Assembly: GCA_035552095.1 (NCBI GenBank)
Contig: DASZMA010000076.1
Coordinates: 36,874 to 100,873 of the forward strand
From: Bog-473 sp035552095
GTDB lineage: Bacteria > Actinomycetota > Acidimicrobiia > Acidimicrobiales > RAAP-2
Reading direction: 5' to 3'
DNA length: 64,000 bases
Of this stretch, positions 45,401 to 52,642 are shown in pieces. The notes under the pieces are model-generated. The model ran no database searches, was not told the origin of the DNA, and worked only from the letters and a program-made list of their open reading frames with translations. Position numbers and translations under genes: made by a program. The stretch's first letter is position 1; the number at the start of each line of letters is the position of its first letter.

Positions 45401-45640
45401 GGTGCGGGACCCGGCCGGGGCCAACGTCACCTCGGTCCCGAAGACCGTGGGCAGGCCGAACGTCCGCGCCGCCTCGGCGAAGCGGACCACGCCGTAGAAA
45501 CCGTGATGATCGGTCAGGGCCAACGCGGCCAGGCCCAGCCGGTGCGCCTCGGCCACCAGCTCCTCGGGGTCACTGCTGCCGTCCAGAAAGCTGAACCCCG
45601 AATGGGCATGCAGCTCGGCATAGACCGGCGGCCCGGTCAT
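42443..45640 (-). CDS. dnaE2: Error-prone DNA polymerase III alpha subunit
   Basis: 1065 residues. The PHP domain starts with YAELHAHSGFSFLDGSSDPE and ALALTDHHGFYGVVRFAE. The polymerase active site includes YCQGRGSAANSAVCYALEVT and PPDIDVDIESGRREEVIQYV (PDIDVD carries the metal Asp residues), with HLGIHSAGMVICDRPV and FPESHSVSFAYLVYSSSWLK further on. A C-terminal OB domain ends the protein. It performs damage-induced mutagenic translesion synthesis with ImuA' and ImuB. It is the last gene of the cassette, 6 bp after imuB, behind a LexA box at 47488-47501. Confidence 0.95.
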   Translation of the reverse strand: MTGPPVYAELHAHSGFSFLDGSSDPEELVAEAHRLGLAALALTDHHGFYGVVRFAEAARTFGLPTVFGTEVTLAPAGSRTGEPDPSGVHLIVLARDPEGYASLSSVLAEAHLAGGEKGRPIFTLDALTAAARGHWLVLTGCRKGAVPAALMEAGPRAASREVGRLVERFGRANVAVELWDHGDPLDTARNDALALLAAEWGVDAVATNNVHYATPAGFRLATTLAAIRARRPLAELEGWLPSAPAACLRSSGEQLRRFARWPGVVERAGELGLACAFDLRLVAPRLPDFPTPPGLDEQGYLRQLVTEGATRRYGPPHDERVAGAWKQIEHELAVIGGLGFAGYFLVVWDIARLCRELDIYCQGRGSAANSAVCYALEVTNVDAVKLGLLFERFLSPARDGPPDIDVDIESGRREEVIQYVYERYGRRHAAQVANVITYRPRSAVRDVGKAFGFTPEQVDGWAAGIDRANRGPDSAQAVGTAVDGDGAGVPPLVAELAAEVLDRPRHLGIHSAGMVICDRPVIEVCPVEWGRMPGRSVLQWDKDDCAAIGLVKFDLLGLGMLEALHRMVDLVRAFHGDPVDLAHLPQEDAVYDLLCRADTVGVFQVESRAQMGTLPRVRPRTFYDLAIEVALIRPGPIQGHAVNPYIRRRRGEEEVTYLHPLLKPILERTLGVPLFQEQLMEMAVAIAGFSAADADELRQAMAAKRSAARMERMRVRLYEGMASRGVDGPVADQVFAALAAFANFGFPESHSVSFAYLVYSSSWLKLHYPAAFTAGLLNSQPMGFWSPQSLVADARRHGVVVRRPHVNRSLVGASLEMGEAGEAGEAGDRDHPVLRLGLASVRGVGEAAAERIVAGRPWAGGEDLVRRAGITRAQLETLAAAGALDADERGTAASRRRLLWAAGAAAQGTPDRLPGIVVGTEAPLLPAPTLYDSVGDDLWAMGLAPEQTAMHLARERLEAMGVVVARDLLGCTDGDRVTVAGVVTHRQHPETAHGAVFVNLEDETGHVNVVFSRGAWARWKPVARHSPVLLIRGRLQLGQGTVSLTAERVEALGVGTSVPASRDFR

Positions 45641-45646
45641 CCGCCG

Positions 45647-46738
45647 TCAGTCATAGAGCGCCTCCACCCACCACTGCGCCCGCTCGGTGCAGAGCAGCCG
45701 GGCCGTGCCGTCCGCGGTCACCACCTGCACCCGGGCCCGGCGCCGGCGCACCGACCACCAGCGCTCGGTCACCGGCCACGGCCCGGCCCAGGCCACCACG
45801 GGCTGCCAGGGCCCGCCGTCGACCGAGAGCCGGGCCAGCTCCCCGTTGAGCAGGCCCCGCCCGCTCACCGCGCACGCCGCGCCCGCCCCGTCGACCACCT
45901 CGGCCCGCCGGGGCACCCGGAGCACTTCGGTCGGTGCCGGCGGGGGCAGCCGGCCCGGCCACGGCGCGCCCGGCGGGGCCACCGCGGCTTCCCGGCTCCC
46001 CCACGGCGCCCAGGTCGCCTGCTCGGCCGGGTCACGCCCCCCCTGTACCCGTCCGATCAGCACGGCGTCGACCCCCAGGCGCTCCTGCACCCGGGCGAAG
46101 GAGAGCGCGGCCCGGGTGTCCGCCGCCGACGCCCCACCGAAAAACCCCGGCTGATAGGGCGGCGGTTCGGACCCGAGATCGGGGTCCTCACCCCGGGCCA
46201 CCCGCAGCCGCCGCTCAATGGCCTTGTCGCGGAGGCCGGCCAGCTCCCCGCTCTCGCCCCGGGCCACCCGGTGGCAGGCCACGGCGTCGGCGCCGAAGCG
46301 GTCCGACACGTGCGGCGAGGGCAGGGCGGCGAACTGGCCCAGCGTGGTGACGCCGAGCCGCTGCAATGTGACGGCCAGTTCGGGCCGGGCCAGGGTGGCC
46401 ACCGACCACGGGGCCAGGAACGCTGCCGTTTCCCCCGGCGGGACGATCAGCTGCGAGCGGGCGGCCAGAACCGCGGCGAAGAGTCCGTCGCCCACGCCGA
46501 CGTGGACGTCCTCCTCCAGGGCCTCGACCAGGCGGTGCACAACCATCTCCTCTCCGCCGAAGAACCGGGAAGGCCCGCGCGCGGGCAGGGCACAGACGCC
46601 GAGCCGGACGGGATGAACCCAGGGACACAGTTCTCCGGCGCCGGCCACCACCTGCACGAAGCGTCGAGCTTCCTCCCCACGTGCTCCCTCTTGCTGAAGC
46701 TCGGGACACCAGATGACGACCAACCGTTCCATTTCCAT
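45647..46738 (-). CDS. imuB: ImuB, inactive Y-family polymerase-like mutasome subunit, shorter than usual
   Basis: 363 residues, while ImuB proteins are usually about 500. The start MERLVVIWCPELQ, VHPVRLGVCALPARGPSRFF and LAARSQLIVPPGETAAFLAP are typical, followed by the helix-hairpin region LQRLGVTTLGQFAALPSPHV. Then RVARGESGELAGLRDKAIER is followed almost at once by the C-terminal part (ALSFARVQERLGVDAVLIGR and VQGGRDPAEQATWAPWGS). The little-finger DNA-binding domain and a recognisable beta-clamp motif are not found between them. A 14-bp direct repeat lies at this point. The reading frame is intact. The gene sits 12 bp after imuA' and 6 bp before dnaE2. Confidence 0.85.
   Translation of the reverse strand: MEMERLVVIWCPELQQEGARGEEARRFVQVVAGAGELCPWVHPVRLGVCALPARGPSRFFGGEEMVVHRLVEALEEDVHVGVGDGLFAAVLAARSQLIVPPGETAAFLAPWSVATLARPELAVTLQRLGVTTLGQFAALPSPHVSDRFGADAVACHRVARGESGELAGLRDKAIERRLRVARGEDPDLGSEPPPYQPGFFGGASAADTRAALSFARVQERLGVDAVLIGRVQGGRDPAEQATWAPWGSREAAVAPPGAPWPGRLPPPAPTEVLRVPRRAEVVDGAGAACAVSGRGLLNGELARLSVDGGPWQPVVAWAGPWPVTERWWSVRRRRARVQVVTADGTARLLCTERAQWWVEALYD
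46191..46270. repeat. 14-bp direct repeat inside imuB, 66 bp apart
   Basis: CCCCGGGCCACCCG occurs at 46191-46204 and again at 46257-46270. It encodes the repeated RVARGE phrase 22 residues apart, exactly where the little-finger domain would be expected. It could be the scar of a deletion by slippage or recombination. Confidence 0.7.
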
Positions 46739-46750
46739 GACTGCTCCACC

Positions 46751-47494
46751 TCAGGCCGCCTCGGGGCCATTCCCGGGACCGGCTCCCTCCGGCCTGTCCT
46801 CCTCCGTCGTTGCTTCCACCACACCTGAGCCGGCCGGGAGCCAGAGCGAGCACTCCACCGGCCGGCCGGCCGAACGTCGTCCGCTGACCCGCACCTCGGC
46901 CCGCCGCCCCTGCAGATGCCCGTGCCCGCGGCCGACCCCGGTCCACTCCATCGACTCCACCGACAGCGCCAGGTCGCCCCCCTCGGGCCACTCGCTGACG
47001 TGCTCGACCAACACCACCAGCGCCGTCTGGCGCTCCCGGGCCCGGGCACTCAGATGACGGGCCGCGGTCGGGCGGGCCCGCCCGGGTGGACGCACCAGGA
47101 CCACGTCGACTCCGGACAGCAGGTCGCCCGCCGCCTCGGCCCAGCCGGTGCCGGGATGCGGCACGAAGACCACCCGGCGCAGATCGATCCCGAGCTCGGC
47201 CGCCGCCACCACCCCCGGATCGGGCAGACCGACGGCGGCACACCAGCTCCCGCTCTGCGACGCCGCCGCCAGCAGGGCCAAGGCCAACGTGGTGGCGCCC
47301 CGGCCGGGCGGCCCGGCCACCGTGGTCGTCGTGCCACGGCGCAAGGCCCGATCGGGGAAGAGCGGAGCCAGGGGGACGGGCACCGGCAGGAGCCGGCCGG
47401 CCACCGGCGTGGTCGGTCGGACCCGGTCGGCCAGGCCGACCGGGAGCTCCCGGGTTCGGGGGACAGCTCCCCCATCTGATTGAAAACCGAACAT
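46751..47494 (-). CDS. imuA': ImuA' RecA-like mutasome accessory protein
   Basis: 247 residues from the ATG at 47494, which lies inside the LexA box; AAGG is about 10 bases upstream. A RecA-like core is recognisable: TTTTVAGPPGRGATTLALAL is in the Walker A position but lacks the Lys of GxxxxGK. SWCAAVGLPDPGVVAAAELG and VVFVPHPGTGWAEAAGDLL follow, then DVVLVRPPG. Loss of the Walker Lys suggests it does not hydrolyse ATP by the usual mechanism. It works with ImuB to bring DnaE2 to stalled forks. It is the first gene of the imuA'-imuB-dnaE2 operon. Confidence 0.85.
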   Translation of the reverse strand: MFGFQSDGGAVPRTRELPVGLADRVRPTTPVAGRLLPVPVPLAPLFPDRALRRGTTTTVAGPPGRGATTLALALLAAASQSGSWCAAVGLPDPGVVAAAELGIDLRRVVFVPHPGTGWAEAAGDLLSGVDVVLVRPPGRARPTAARHLSARARERQTALVVLVEHVSEWPEGGDLALSVESMEWTGVGRGHGHLQGRRAEVRVSGRRSAGRPVECSLWLPAGSGVVEATTEEDRPEGAGPGNGPEAA

Positions 47495-47501
47495 ATGTTC
47501 G
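47488..47501. promoter_or_regulatory. LexA (SOS) box at the start of the imuA'-imuB-dnaE2 cassette
   Basis: CGAAC-ATAT-GTTCG is a perfect match to the actinobacterial LexA site (TCGAAC-N4-GTTCGA core). It covers the imuA' start codon (47494-47492), so LexA would block at or just downstream of the transcript start. It is about 100 bp from the start of the divergent SRAP gene and could also act on that gene. Confidence 0.9.
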
Positions 47502-47602
47502 TACCTTAACGAGAAGCTGTTCGGTCTGCTCAGCCGGACAAACAGCCAGTTCACGGTGGTTATCTCCCGCCCCGACCCCACTAGGTCACAATGGCGGTCC
47601 TC

Positions 47603-48310
47603 ATGTGCGGCCGTTTCGCTCTCATCACGCCACCGGTGCGGCTGGCCCGTTACTTCCAGGCCACCCTGGCCGACGGGGTCGAACCCGAGAACCGCCCGAG
47701 CTGGAACGTTGCCCCCACCGACCAGGTCCTGGGCCTCCGGGAACGCCAGGTCGCCGGCCAGGACGAGCCCACCCGGACCCTGGCCCCCTACCGCTGGGGG
47801 CTCATCCCCTCCTGGGCCAAGGACGCCTCATCGGGCAGCCGCCTCTTCAACGCCCGCGGCGAGACCGTGACCACCAAGCCGTCATTCCGCTCCGCCTTCG
47901 AAGCCCGGCGCATCATCATCCCGGCCGACGGCTTCTACGAGTGGCACAAGCAGGGCAGCGGCAGCAAGCAGCCGCACTACTTCACCCGCGTCGACGGGGA
48001 GCCGATGGCTTTTGCCGGGCTGGCGGAGTGGTGGCGCGACAAGCACGCGCCCGACGACGCGCCCGGCATCCGCTCCTGCACCATCATCACCACCTCGGCC
48101 AGCCAGGACATGGACGGGATCCACGACCGCATGCCGGTGATCCTCAGCCCTGACACGTTCGACGTGTGGCTCAATCCGGGCAACGAGAACCTCGGTGAGC
48201 TCGCCGCACTGGTGCGCGCCGCACCGGCCGGTACCGTGACCCACCGCCCCGTGAGCCAGCGGGTGGGCAACGTGCGCAACAACGATGCCGAACTAATTGA
48301 GCCCATCTGA
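47603..48310 (+). CDS. SRAP-domain protein (HMCES/YedK-type abasic-site sensor)
   Basis: 235 residues from the ATG at 47603, so that Cys2 is exposed after Met removal as in all active members (MCGRFALITPP); four upstream codons are open but would bury it. Other active residues are visible: Asn in LFNARGETVTTKP, Glu in ADGFYEWHKQGSG and His in MDGIHDRMPVIL. The protein forms a thiazolidine crosslink with abasic sites in single-stranded DNA, shielding them from error-prone bypass. It is divergent from the SOS mutasome and shares the region holding the LexA box, so coordinated SOS induction is likely. Confidence 0.92.
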   Translation: MCGRFALITPPVRLARYFQATLADGVEPENRPSWNVAPTDQVLGLRERQVAGQDEPTRTLAPYRWGLIPSWAKDASSGSRLFNARGETVTTKPSFRSAFEARRIIIPADGFYEWHKQGSGSKQPHYFTRVDGEPMAFAGLAEWWRDKHAPDDAPGIRSCTIITTSASQDMDGIHDRMPVILSPDTFDVWLNPGNENLGELAALVRAAPAGTVTHRPVSQRVGNVRNNDAELIEPI

Positions 48311-48350
48311 ACGCAAAGTAGGGCGAGCACCGGCTGATAGGCATGTCGGC

Positions 48351-48803
48351 ATGAAGCATCCCTATCTCCTGATCGCCGTGACGTCGCTGGCCCTGTTCGC
48401 CGGCGCCTCACCCGTATCGGCCAGCGGGGCGCCGTCCGTCCTCAAAGCCCCGGTCGTCAACGAGAAATTCACCCTCCTTCCCTGTAGTCAGGCCAGCACC
48501 ATCGGCATGGAGGGCTGCGCCGAAGCCCAGACCCTGGTGATCGACCGGCAGATCAACGGCCTGGCCAAGACGATCTTCGGGCGTCTCCCCGGCCGGGCGG
48601 ACCAGTTGCGCTTCATCAAGTCCGAAAAAGCCTGGCTGTCGTATCGACGCGCCAGCTGCGCCAGCCGATCGGACACCTATGCGGGGGGATCGGAGGCGAG
48701 CGTCGTCTTCGCCCAGTGCCTGGTCGCCCTGGGTCAGCTGCAGGCCACCAACCTGGGCCAGTTCGTGGCCACCTTCCCGGGAGGGAACGAGCCGCCCTCA
48801 TGA
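48351..48803 (+). CDS. LprI-like secreted lysozyme-inhibitor-type protein (DUF1311)
   Basis: 150 residues from MKHPYLLIAVTSLALFAGAS at 48351. A signal peptide is clear (cleavage near PVSASGAP). The DUF1311/LprI pattern follows: four Cys with helices in MEGCAEAQTLVIDRQING, FIKSEKAWLSYRRASCASRS and ASVVFAQCLVALGQLQATN. In mycobacteria LprI inhibits lysozyme; in proteobacteria related proteins occur near secretion or TA loci. No lipobox is seen, so it should be a soluble exported protein. It stands between the SRAP gene and the phosphoesterase with 40-70 bp gaps and seems to be its own unit or a weak operon. Confidence 0.75.
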   Translation: MKHPYLLIAVTSLALFAGASPVSASGAPSVLKAPVVNEKFTLLPCSQASTIGMEGCAEAQTLVIDRQINGLAKTIFGRLPGRADQLRFIKSEKAWLSYRRASCASRSDTYAGGSEASVVFAQCLVALGQLQATNLGQFVATFPGGNEPPS

Positions 48804-48875
48804 CCGGACCGGCCGGTGGAGGCAGGTCGGCCGCTGCTGCGCCAGACTGACGCCAACCTGAGGAGGGCGGAGCAG

Positions 48876-50426
48876 ATGAATCCCCATCGTCTCGATCGAC
48901 GTACCTTCATCGCCGCCGCGCTGGCCTCGGGCGGCGGGGGCCTGCTGGCCGCCATGGGAGCCGGGGGCCAGGCGGGGGCGGCCACCCTGCGTGCCGCCAC
49001 CGCGGTCAAGGCGGCCGGCTCGGACCTGGGCGCCATTGAGCACGTCATCTTCCTCATGCAGGAGAACCGCTCGTTCGACCACTACTACGGCAGCTACCGG
49101 GGCGTGCGCGGTTTCGGCGACCATCCGGCCAAGTCACTGGGTGCCTTCGCCCAGGCCTGGCCGGGCGGTCCCCAGAAGCACCTCCTGCCCTTCCACCTGT
49201 CGGCCAACTCGGGGATCGGCGAGTGCACCCACGACCTCAACCACACCTGGCCGGCCGAGCACCTGAGCCGCGGCCAGGGCGACAACTCGGCATTCGTCCG
49301 CACCCACACGGCCAGCGAGTACGAGGGCCCCGACGACGGGGTGTTGACCATGGGCTTCTATCAACGCGAGGACCTGCCCTTCTATTACGCGCTGGCCGAC
49401 GCCTTCACCATCTGTGACAACTACCACTGTTCGGTGCTGGGTCCGACCCACCCCAACCGCCTCATGGCCATGTCCGGCACCATCGATCCGGCCGGCCATG
49501 CCGGCGGGCCGGTCATCATCACGAACGAGGACAGCCACGCCATCTGGAGCGTGCACTGGGACACCATGCCCGAGGTCCTCGAAGACGCCGGGATCAGCTG
49601 GAAGGTCTACAACCCGCAGGGCGACATCTACACGCCGGCCTTCTTTGAGCAGCACGGCCTGCTGGCGGGAGACGCCATCCTCCCCTACTTCAGCCAGTAC
49701 AAGAACCCGGCCTCCGCGCTGTACCAGAAGGCCTTCCTGCCGCAGTATCCCGGCGATTTCGTCATCGACGTCGCCACCAACAAGTTGCCCGCCGTCAGCT
49801 GGATCCTCCCGCCGGCCGGCTACGACGAGCACCCGCCCGCCCCGCCCGCCCTGGGCGAATGGTTCACCAGCCAGCTGCTCAAAGCACTGATCTCCAACCC
49901 CGAGGTGTGGTCCAAGACCGTCCTCTTCCATATGTACGACGAGAACGACGGGTTCTTCGACCACGTGCCGCCGCCGACCGCGCCCCACGGCACCCCCGGC
50001 GAGTCCCTGACCGTCTCGTCTCTGCCGTCTGACGCCAACGGCATCCGGGGTCCGATCGGCATGGGCTACCGGGTCCCCATGCTCGTCATCTCGCCGTTCA
50101 GCCGGGGCGGCTACGTGGCGTCCGACGTCTTCGACCACACCTCGCAGCTCCGGTTCCTGGAGGAGCGGTTCGGCGTGAAAGCGCCCAACCTCTCGGCGTG
50201 GCGGCGCACGCACTCAGGCGACCTCACCTCGACCCTGCATATGGGCCGCCCGGACACCTCGACGCCGTCGCTACCTTCGACCTCGAACGACCTGACGGCC
50301 AACGTCATGGCGGAGGGATGCACCTCGGGGGACATCCTCGAGATCTCCGGCGATCAGCCCCGGTACCCGGTGCCGGTGCAGCAGGTCATGCCGCGCCAGG
50401 AGCCGGGGCGCGCCCGGCGGGTCTGA
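48876..50426 (+). CDS. Secreted phosphoesterase, phospholipase C-type (alkaline phosphatase superfamily)
   Basis: 516 residues from the ATG at 48876, with AGGAGGG about 10 bases upstream. The N-terminus NPHRLDRRTFIAAALASGGG is a Tat signal (D-R-R-T-F), followed by an Ala-rich cleavage region. The catalytic region reads HVIFLMQENRSFDHYYGSYR, with Glu-Asn metal ligands. DNYHCSVLGPTHPNRLMAMS and HMYDENDGFFDHVPPPTAPH carry further ligands. It is like mycobacterial and Burkholderia non-haemolytic phospholipases C, but acid phosphatase AcpA is a related option. It probably releases phosphate from phospholipids outside the cell. It ends about 80 bp before an unrelated gene. Confidence 0.88.
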   Translation: MNPHRLDRRTFIAAALASGGGGLLAAMGAGGQAGAATLRAATAVKAAGSDLGAIEHVIFLMQENRSFDHYYGSYRGVRGFGDHPAKSLGAFAQAWPGGPQKHLLPFHLSANSGIGECTHDLNHTWPAEHLSRGQGDNSAFVRTHTASEYEGPDDGVLTMGFYQREDLPFYYALADAFTICDNYHCSVLGPTHPNRLMAMSGTIDPAGHAGGPVIITNEDSHAIWSVHWDTMPEVLEDAGISWKVYNPQGDIYTPAFFEQHGLLAGDAILPYFSQYKNPASALYQKAFLPQYPGDFVIDVATNKLPAVSWILPPAGYDEHPPAPPALGEWFTSQLLKALISNPEVWSKTVLFHMYDENDGFFDHVPPPTAPHGTPGESLTVSSLPSDANGIRGPIGMGYRVPMLVISPFSRGGYVASDVFDHTSQLRFLEERFGVKAPNLSAWRRTHSGDLTSTLHMGRPDTSTPSLPSTSNDLTANVMAEGCTSGDILEISGDQPRYPVPVQQVMPRQEPGRARRV

Positions 50427-50506
50427 CCCGAAGCTGGAAATCCCTTAATTACTAGCTACCGGCCATCGCGGAGAAGCATCAGGCGGCTGTCCTCTAGGGT
50501 TCCTTC

Positions 50507-51004
50507 ATGAGCACTCTCGACGATCCGAACTTGGCCAGCCGGCCGGTTCGGAAATACAACCAGCGCATGGCTCGGCGGATGGCTAGGCGCGCACATGTCA
50601 ACGAGCAGGGTGTGGCGGTGTGTTTCGCTTACAACAACCTGCTGACCACCCTGCTGATCGGCGTGGTGGAGGACGTCGTCCAGTTCGTGCCCACGGTGGG
50701 TTCTCTGATTGAGGCGGCGATCAGCATCCTGACGTTCTACTTCCATCGCATCGTGCTGGTCACTGACCAGAACGTGTATGTGTACCGGGACTGGCCCTTC
50801 CACTTTCCCGGTAAGCAGCTGGCCGCCTACCCGCGTCACGCCGGCGTGGTGAAGCTGGGCAGCCCGAATCCGGGGGGTTTTTCCAGGTTTATCCGCCGCG
50901 GGCAGCTGACCTTCGAAGACGGTCATGTCGTCTATCACAGCATTCTGTGGATTCGCCGCGCGAAGTACATCGTCCAGGAAGGGAACAGCGCTGTCCTGAG
51001 ATGA
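50507..51004 (+). CDS. Membrane-associated protein of unknown function (165 aa)
   Basis: No family is recognised with confidence. A basic N-terminus (RKYNQRMARRMARRAHVNEQ) leads to a hydrophobic hairpin (about residues 38-80, NNLLTTLLIGVVEDVVQFVP and GSLIEAAISILTFYFHRIVL). The rest is beta-rich with aromatic repeats (TDQNVYVYRDWPFHFPGKQL, HVVYHSILWIRRAKYIV), like a small PH-type domain. It may be a membrane-anchored PH-like protein. It lies at the start of the less GC-rich region, 80 bp after the phosphoesterase, and is followed by an aminoglycoside-phosphotransferase-like gene. The start has only a weak upstream site (GGGTTCCTTC). Confidence 0.6.
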   Translation: MSTLDDPNLASRPVRKYNQRMARRMARRAHVNEQGVAVCFAYNNLLTTLLIGVVEDVVQFVPTVGSLIEAAISILTFYFHRIVLVTDQNVYVYRDWPFHFPGKQLAAYPRHAGVVKLGSPNPGGFSRFIRRGQLTFEDGHVVYHSILWIRRAKYIVQEGNSAVLR

Positions 51005-51057
51005 CCCCGTCTCGACGGCGACCGTAATGCGGCATCTCGGTGGCTATCACAGCAATA

Positions 51058-51813
51058 ATGGCCAGCGTGGATGAGCTACACGTTGAAGTGATCGTTGCCC
51101 ACAACGAGCGCGCCACTCTTCGTGTCGGCGATGTTTTTCTAAAAGTGGACGCAGATCAAAGACGCACTGATGTCGAAGTTGAAGCGATGGCACTGGCGCC
51201 GATCCCGACTCCCGAGGTGCTGTGGCGGATGCCACCCGTGCTCACGCTGGCCGCTCTATCCGGGACCGCGCTCGGCCGCCTAGGCGAACCGTCAGCCGCG
51301 TCGTCGGCGGCATGGGCCGCGGCGGGTGCCACCGTCAGGATGCTGCACGACGCACCGCTGCCACCGAGCTGGCCCGGGTGGACCCTGGACAAGGCTGCGG
51401 CGCGCCTCGACAGCGAGTGCGACTGGCTGGCGAGAAACGGTGTCCTTCCTCCTGAGGTGATCGCAGGCAACCGCCGGATTGCCGAGGCTGCTCTCCGACC
51501 GTGGACTCCGGTGTTCACACACGGCGACCTACAGAGCGCTCACGTCTTCATCGCTGGTGACGAAGTTGCCGGCGTGATCGACTGGTCCGATGCATGCCAG
51601 GGCGACGCACTGTTCGACCTCGCCGTCCTGACGCTTGGATACAAGGAGCACCTTGGAGACCTTGTCGCTGGCTACGGCACCGACGTCGACCTCGAAGTGA
51701 TCCGCGCATGGTGGTCGTTTCGCAGCCTGGTGGCGGTCCGATGGCTGGTGGAGCACGGTTTCGATCCGTCCTCTCCAGGCTGCGAATTTGACGTACTGAG
51801 ATCCCAGTTGTGA
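51058..51813 (+). CDS. Aminoglycoside phosphotransferase-family kinase
   Basis: 251 residues from MASVDELHVEVIVAHNERAT; an ATG six codons upstream (51040) is the alternative. VGDVFLKVDADQRRTDVEVE holds the ATP-site Lys, followed by the hinge-like PPVLTLAALSGTALG. The Brenner-like motif is FTHGDLQSAHVFIAGDEVAG (catalytic Asp in HGDLQ), and GVIDWSDACQGDALFDLAVL carries the metal Asp. This is the APH/choline kinase fold. In the chromosomal setting, substrates may be antibiotics, sugars or amino alcohols; resistance is not shown by the sequence. Codon use is less GC-biased than in the left part of the window. Confidence 0.82.
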   Translation: MASVDELHVEVIVAHNERATLRVGDVFLKVDADQRRTDVEVEAMALAPIPTPEVLWRMPPVLTLAALSGTALGRLGEPSAASSAAWAAAGATVRMLHDAPLPPSWPGWTLDKAAARLDSECDWLARNGVLPPEVIAGNRRIAEAALRPWTPVFTHGDLQSAHVFIAGDEVAGVIDWSDACQGDALFDLAVLTLGYKEHLGDLVAGYGTDVDLEVIRAWWSFRSLVAVRWLVEHGFDPSSPGCEFDVLRSQL

Positions 51814-51864
51814 TGCCTCTCCCTTCGGCGGAGAGTGCCTCACCGAGGAGCCATGACTCGGCGA

Positions 51865-52526
51865 CTACGAGAGTGGGCTACTGGCGATAACGAATCCTTG
51901 GGAAGTTGTTTCGTGCTCCAGTTCAGGTGCCCTGAGAACCGTGGTGTAGATCTTGAATCCGGTGTCCTCCAGAGAACCGGCAACCTCTTGCACGCCGTGC
52001 CGGTAGCTGGTGAGCGGCAGGCGTGTGCCTTGCGCATCCGCTCGGTAGACCGGCTCACTCTCTGCCTGAAAAGCAAGGAGTACGTAACCCCCCGGTATCA
52101 AGACCCTCGTCAGCTCGCCGAATGCCTCGGCGAGGTGATCCGGAGGTGTGTAGATGATCGAGTACCAGCACACAGCACCGGCGAGCACGCCCGTTTCGAT
52201 GGGAAGTGCATCGAGCTGGCCCTCTTCGAACTTGATGTAGGGATGCGCGGTCCGAGCGACGGCGAGCATCGCCTGAGACACATCCACGCCGACAACCTCG
52301 AGCCCGCGTTCCGCCATGAATGCCGCCACTCGGCCTGGCCCGCACCCAATATCTGCGACCCGACCGACTGATTGTCTGTTGATCAGCTCGATGAAGGCAA
52401 CCAGCAGCGACCGGTCGATCGGGCCTTCTGTCGCCGAACTGATCTCAGTACTACGAACTTGACATACCTCGCCGCGGCAACGTCGTAGACCGCTCGGGCG
52501 GTTGCTACATGGTCGTCACTTGACAT
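51865..52526 (-). pseudogene. Class I SAM-dependent methyltransferase, frameshifted
   Basis: Reading from the ATG at 52526, the first frame gives MSSDDHVATARAVYDVAAAR then YVKFV. At 52450/52451 one base is missing, and the family sequence resumes in another frame: TEISSATEGPIDRSLLVAFI, RVADIGCGPGRVAAFMAERG (motif I), VVGVDVSQAMLAVARTAHPY, VCWYSIIYTPPDHLAEAFGE and VLIPGGYVLLAFQAE. With one base restored this is a complete 220-residue enzyme of the ubiquinone/menaquinone-methyltransferase-like type. The second part alone (51865-52329) could be translated but lacks motif I. True decay and assembly error are both possible. Confidence 0.8.
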
Positions 52527-52642
52527 GCTCGGAGATTAGGTGACCTCCACCTCCGTGTTCAGGATTGGGGGACGGTTGCCCTGCCCGATACGCCGGAACC
52601 AGGCTAGGACGATGCTGATGCCTTGGGCTCGCTTGAGTGTCG

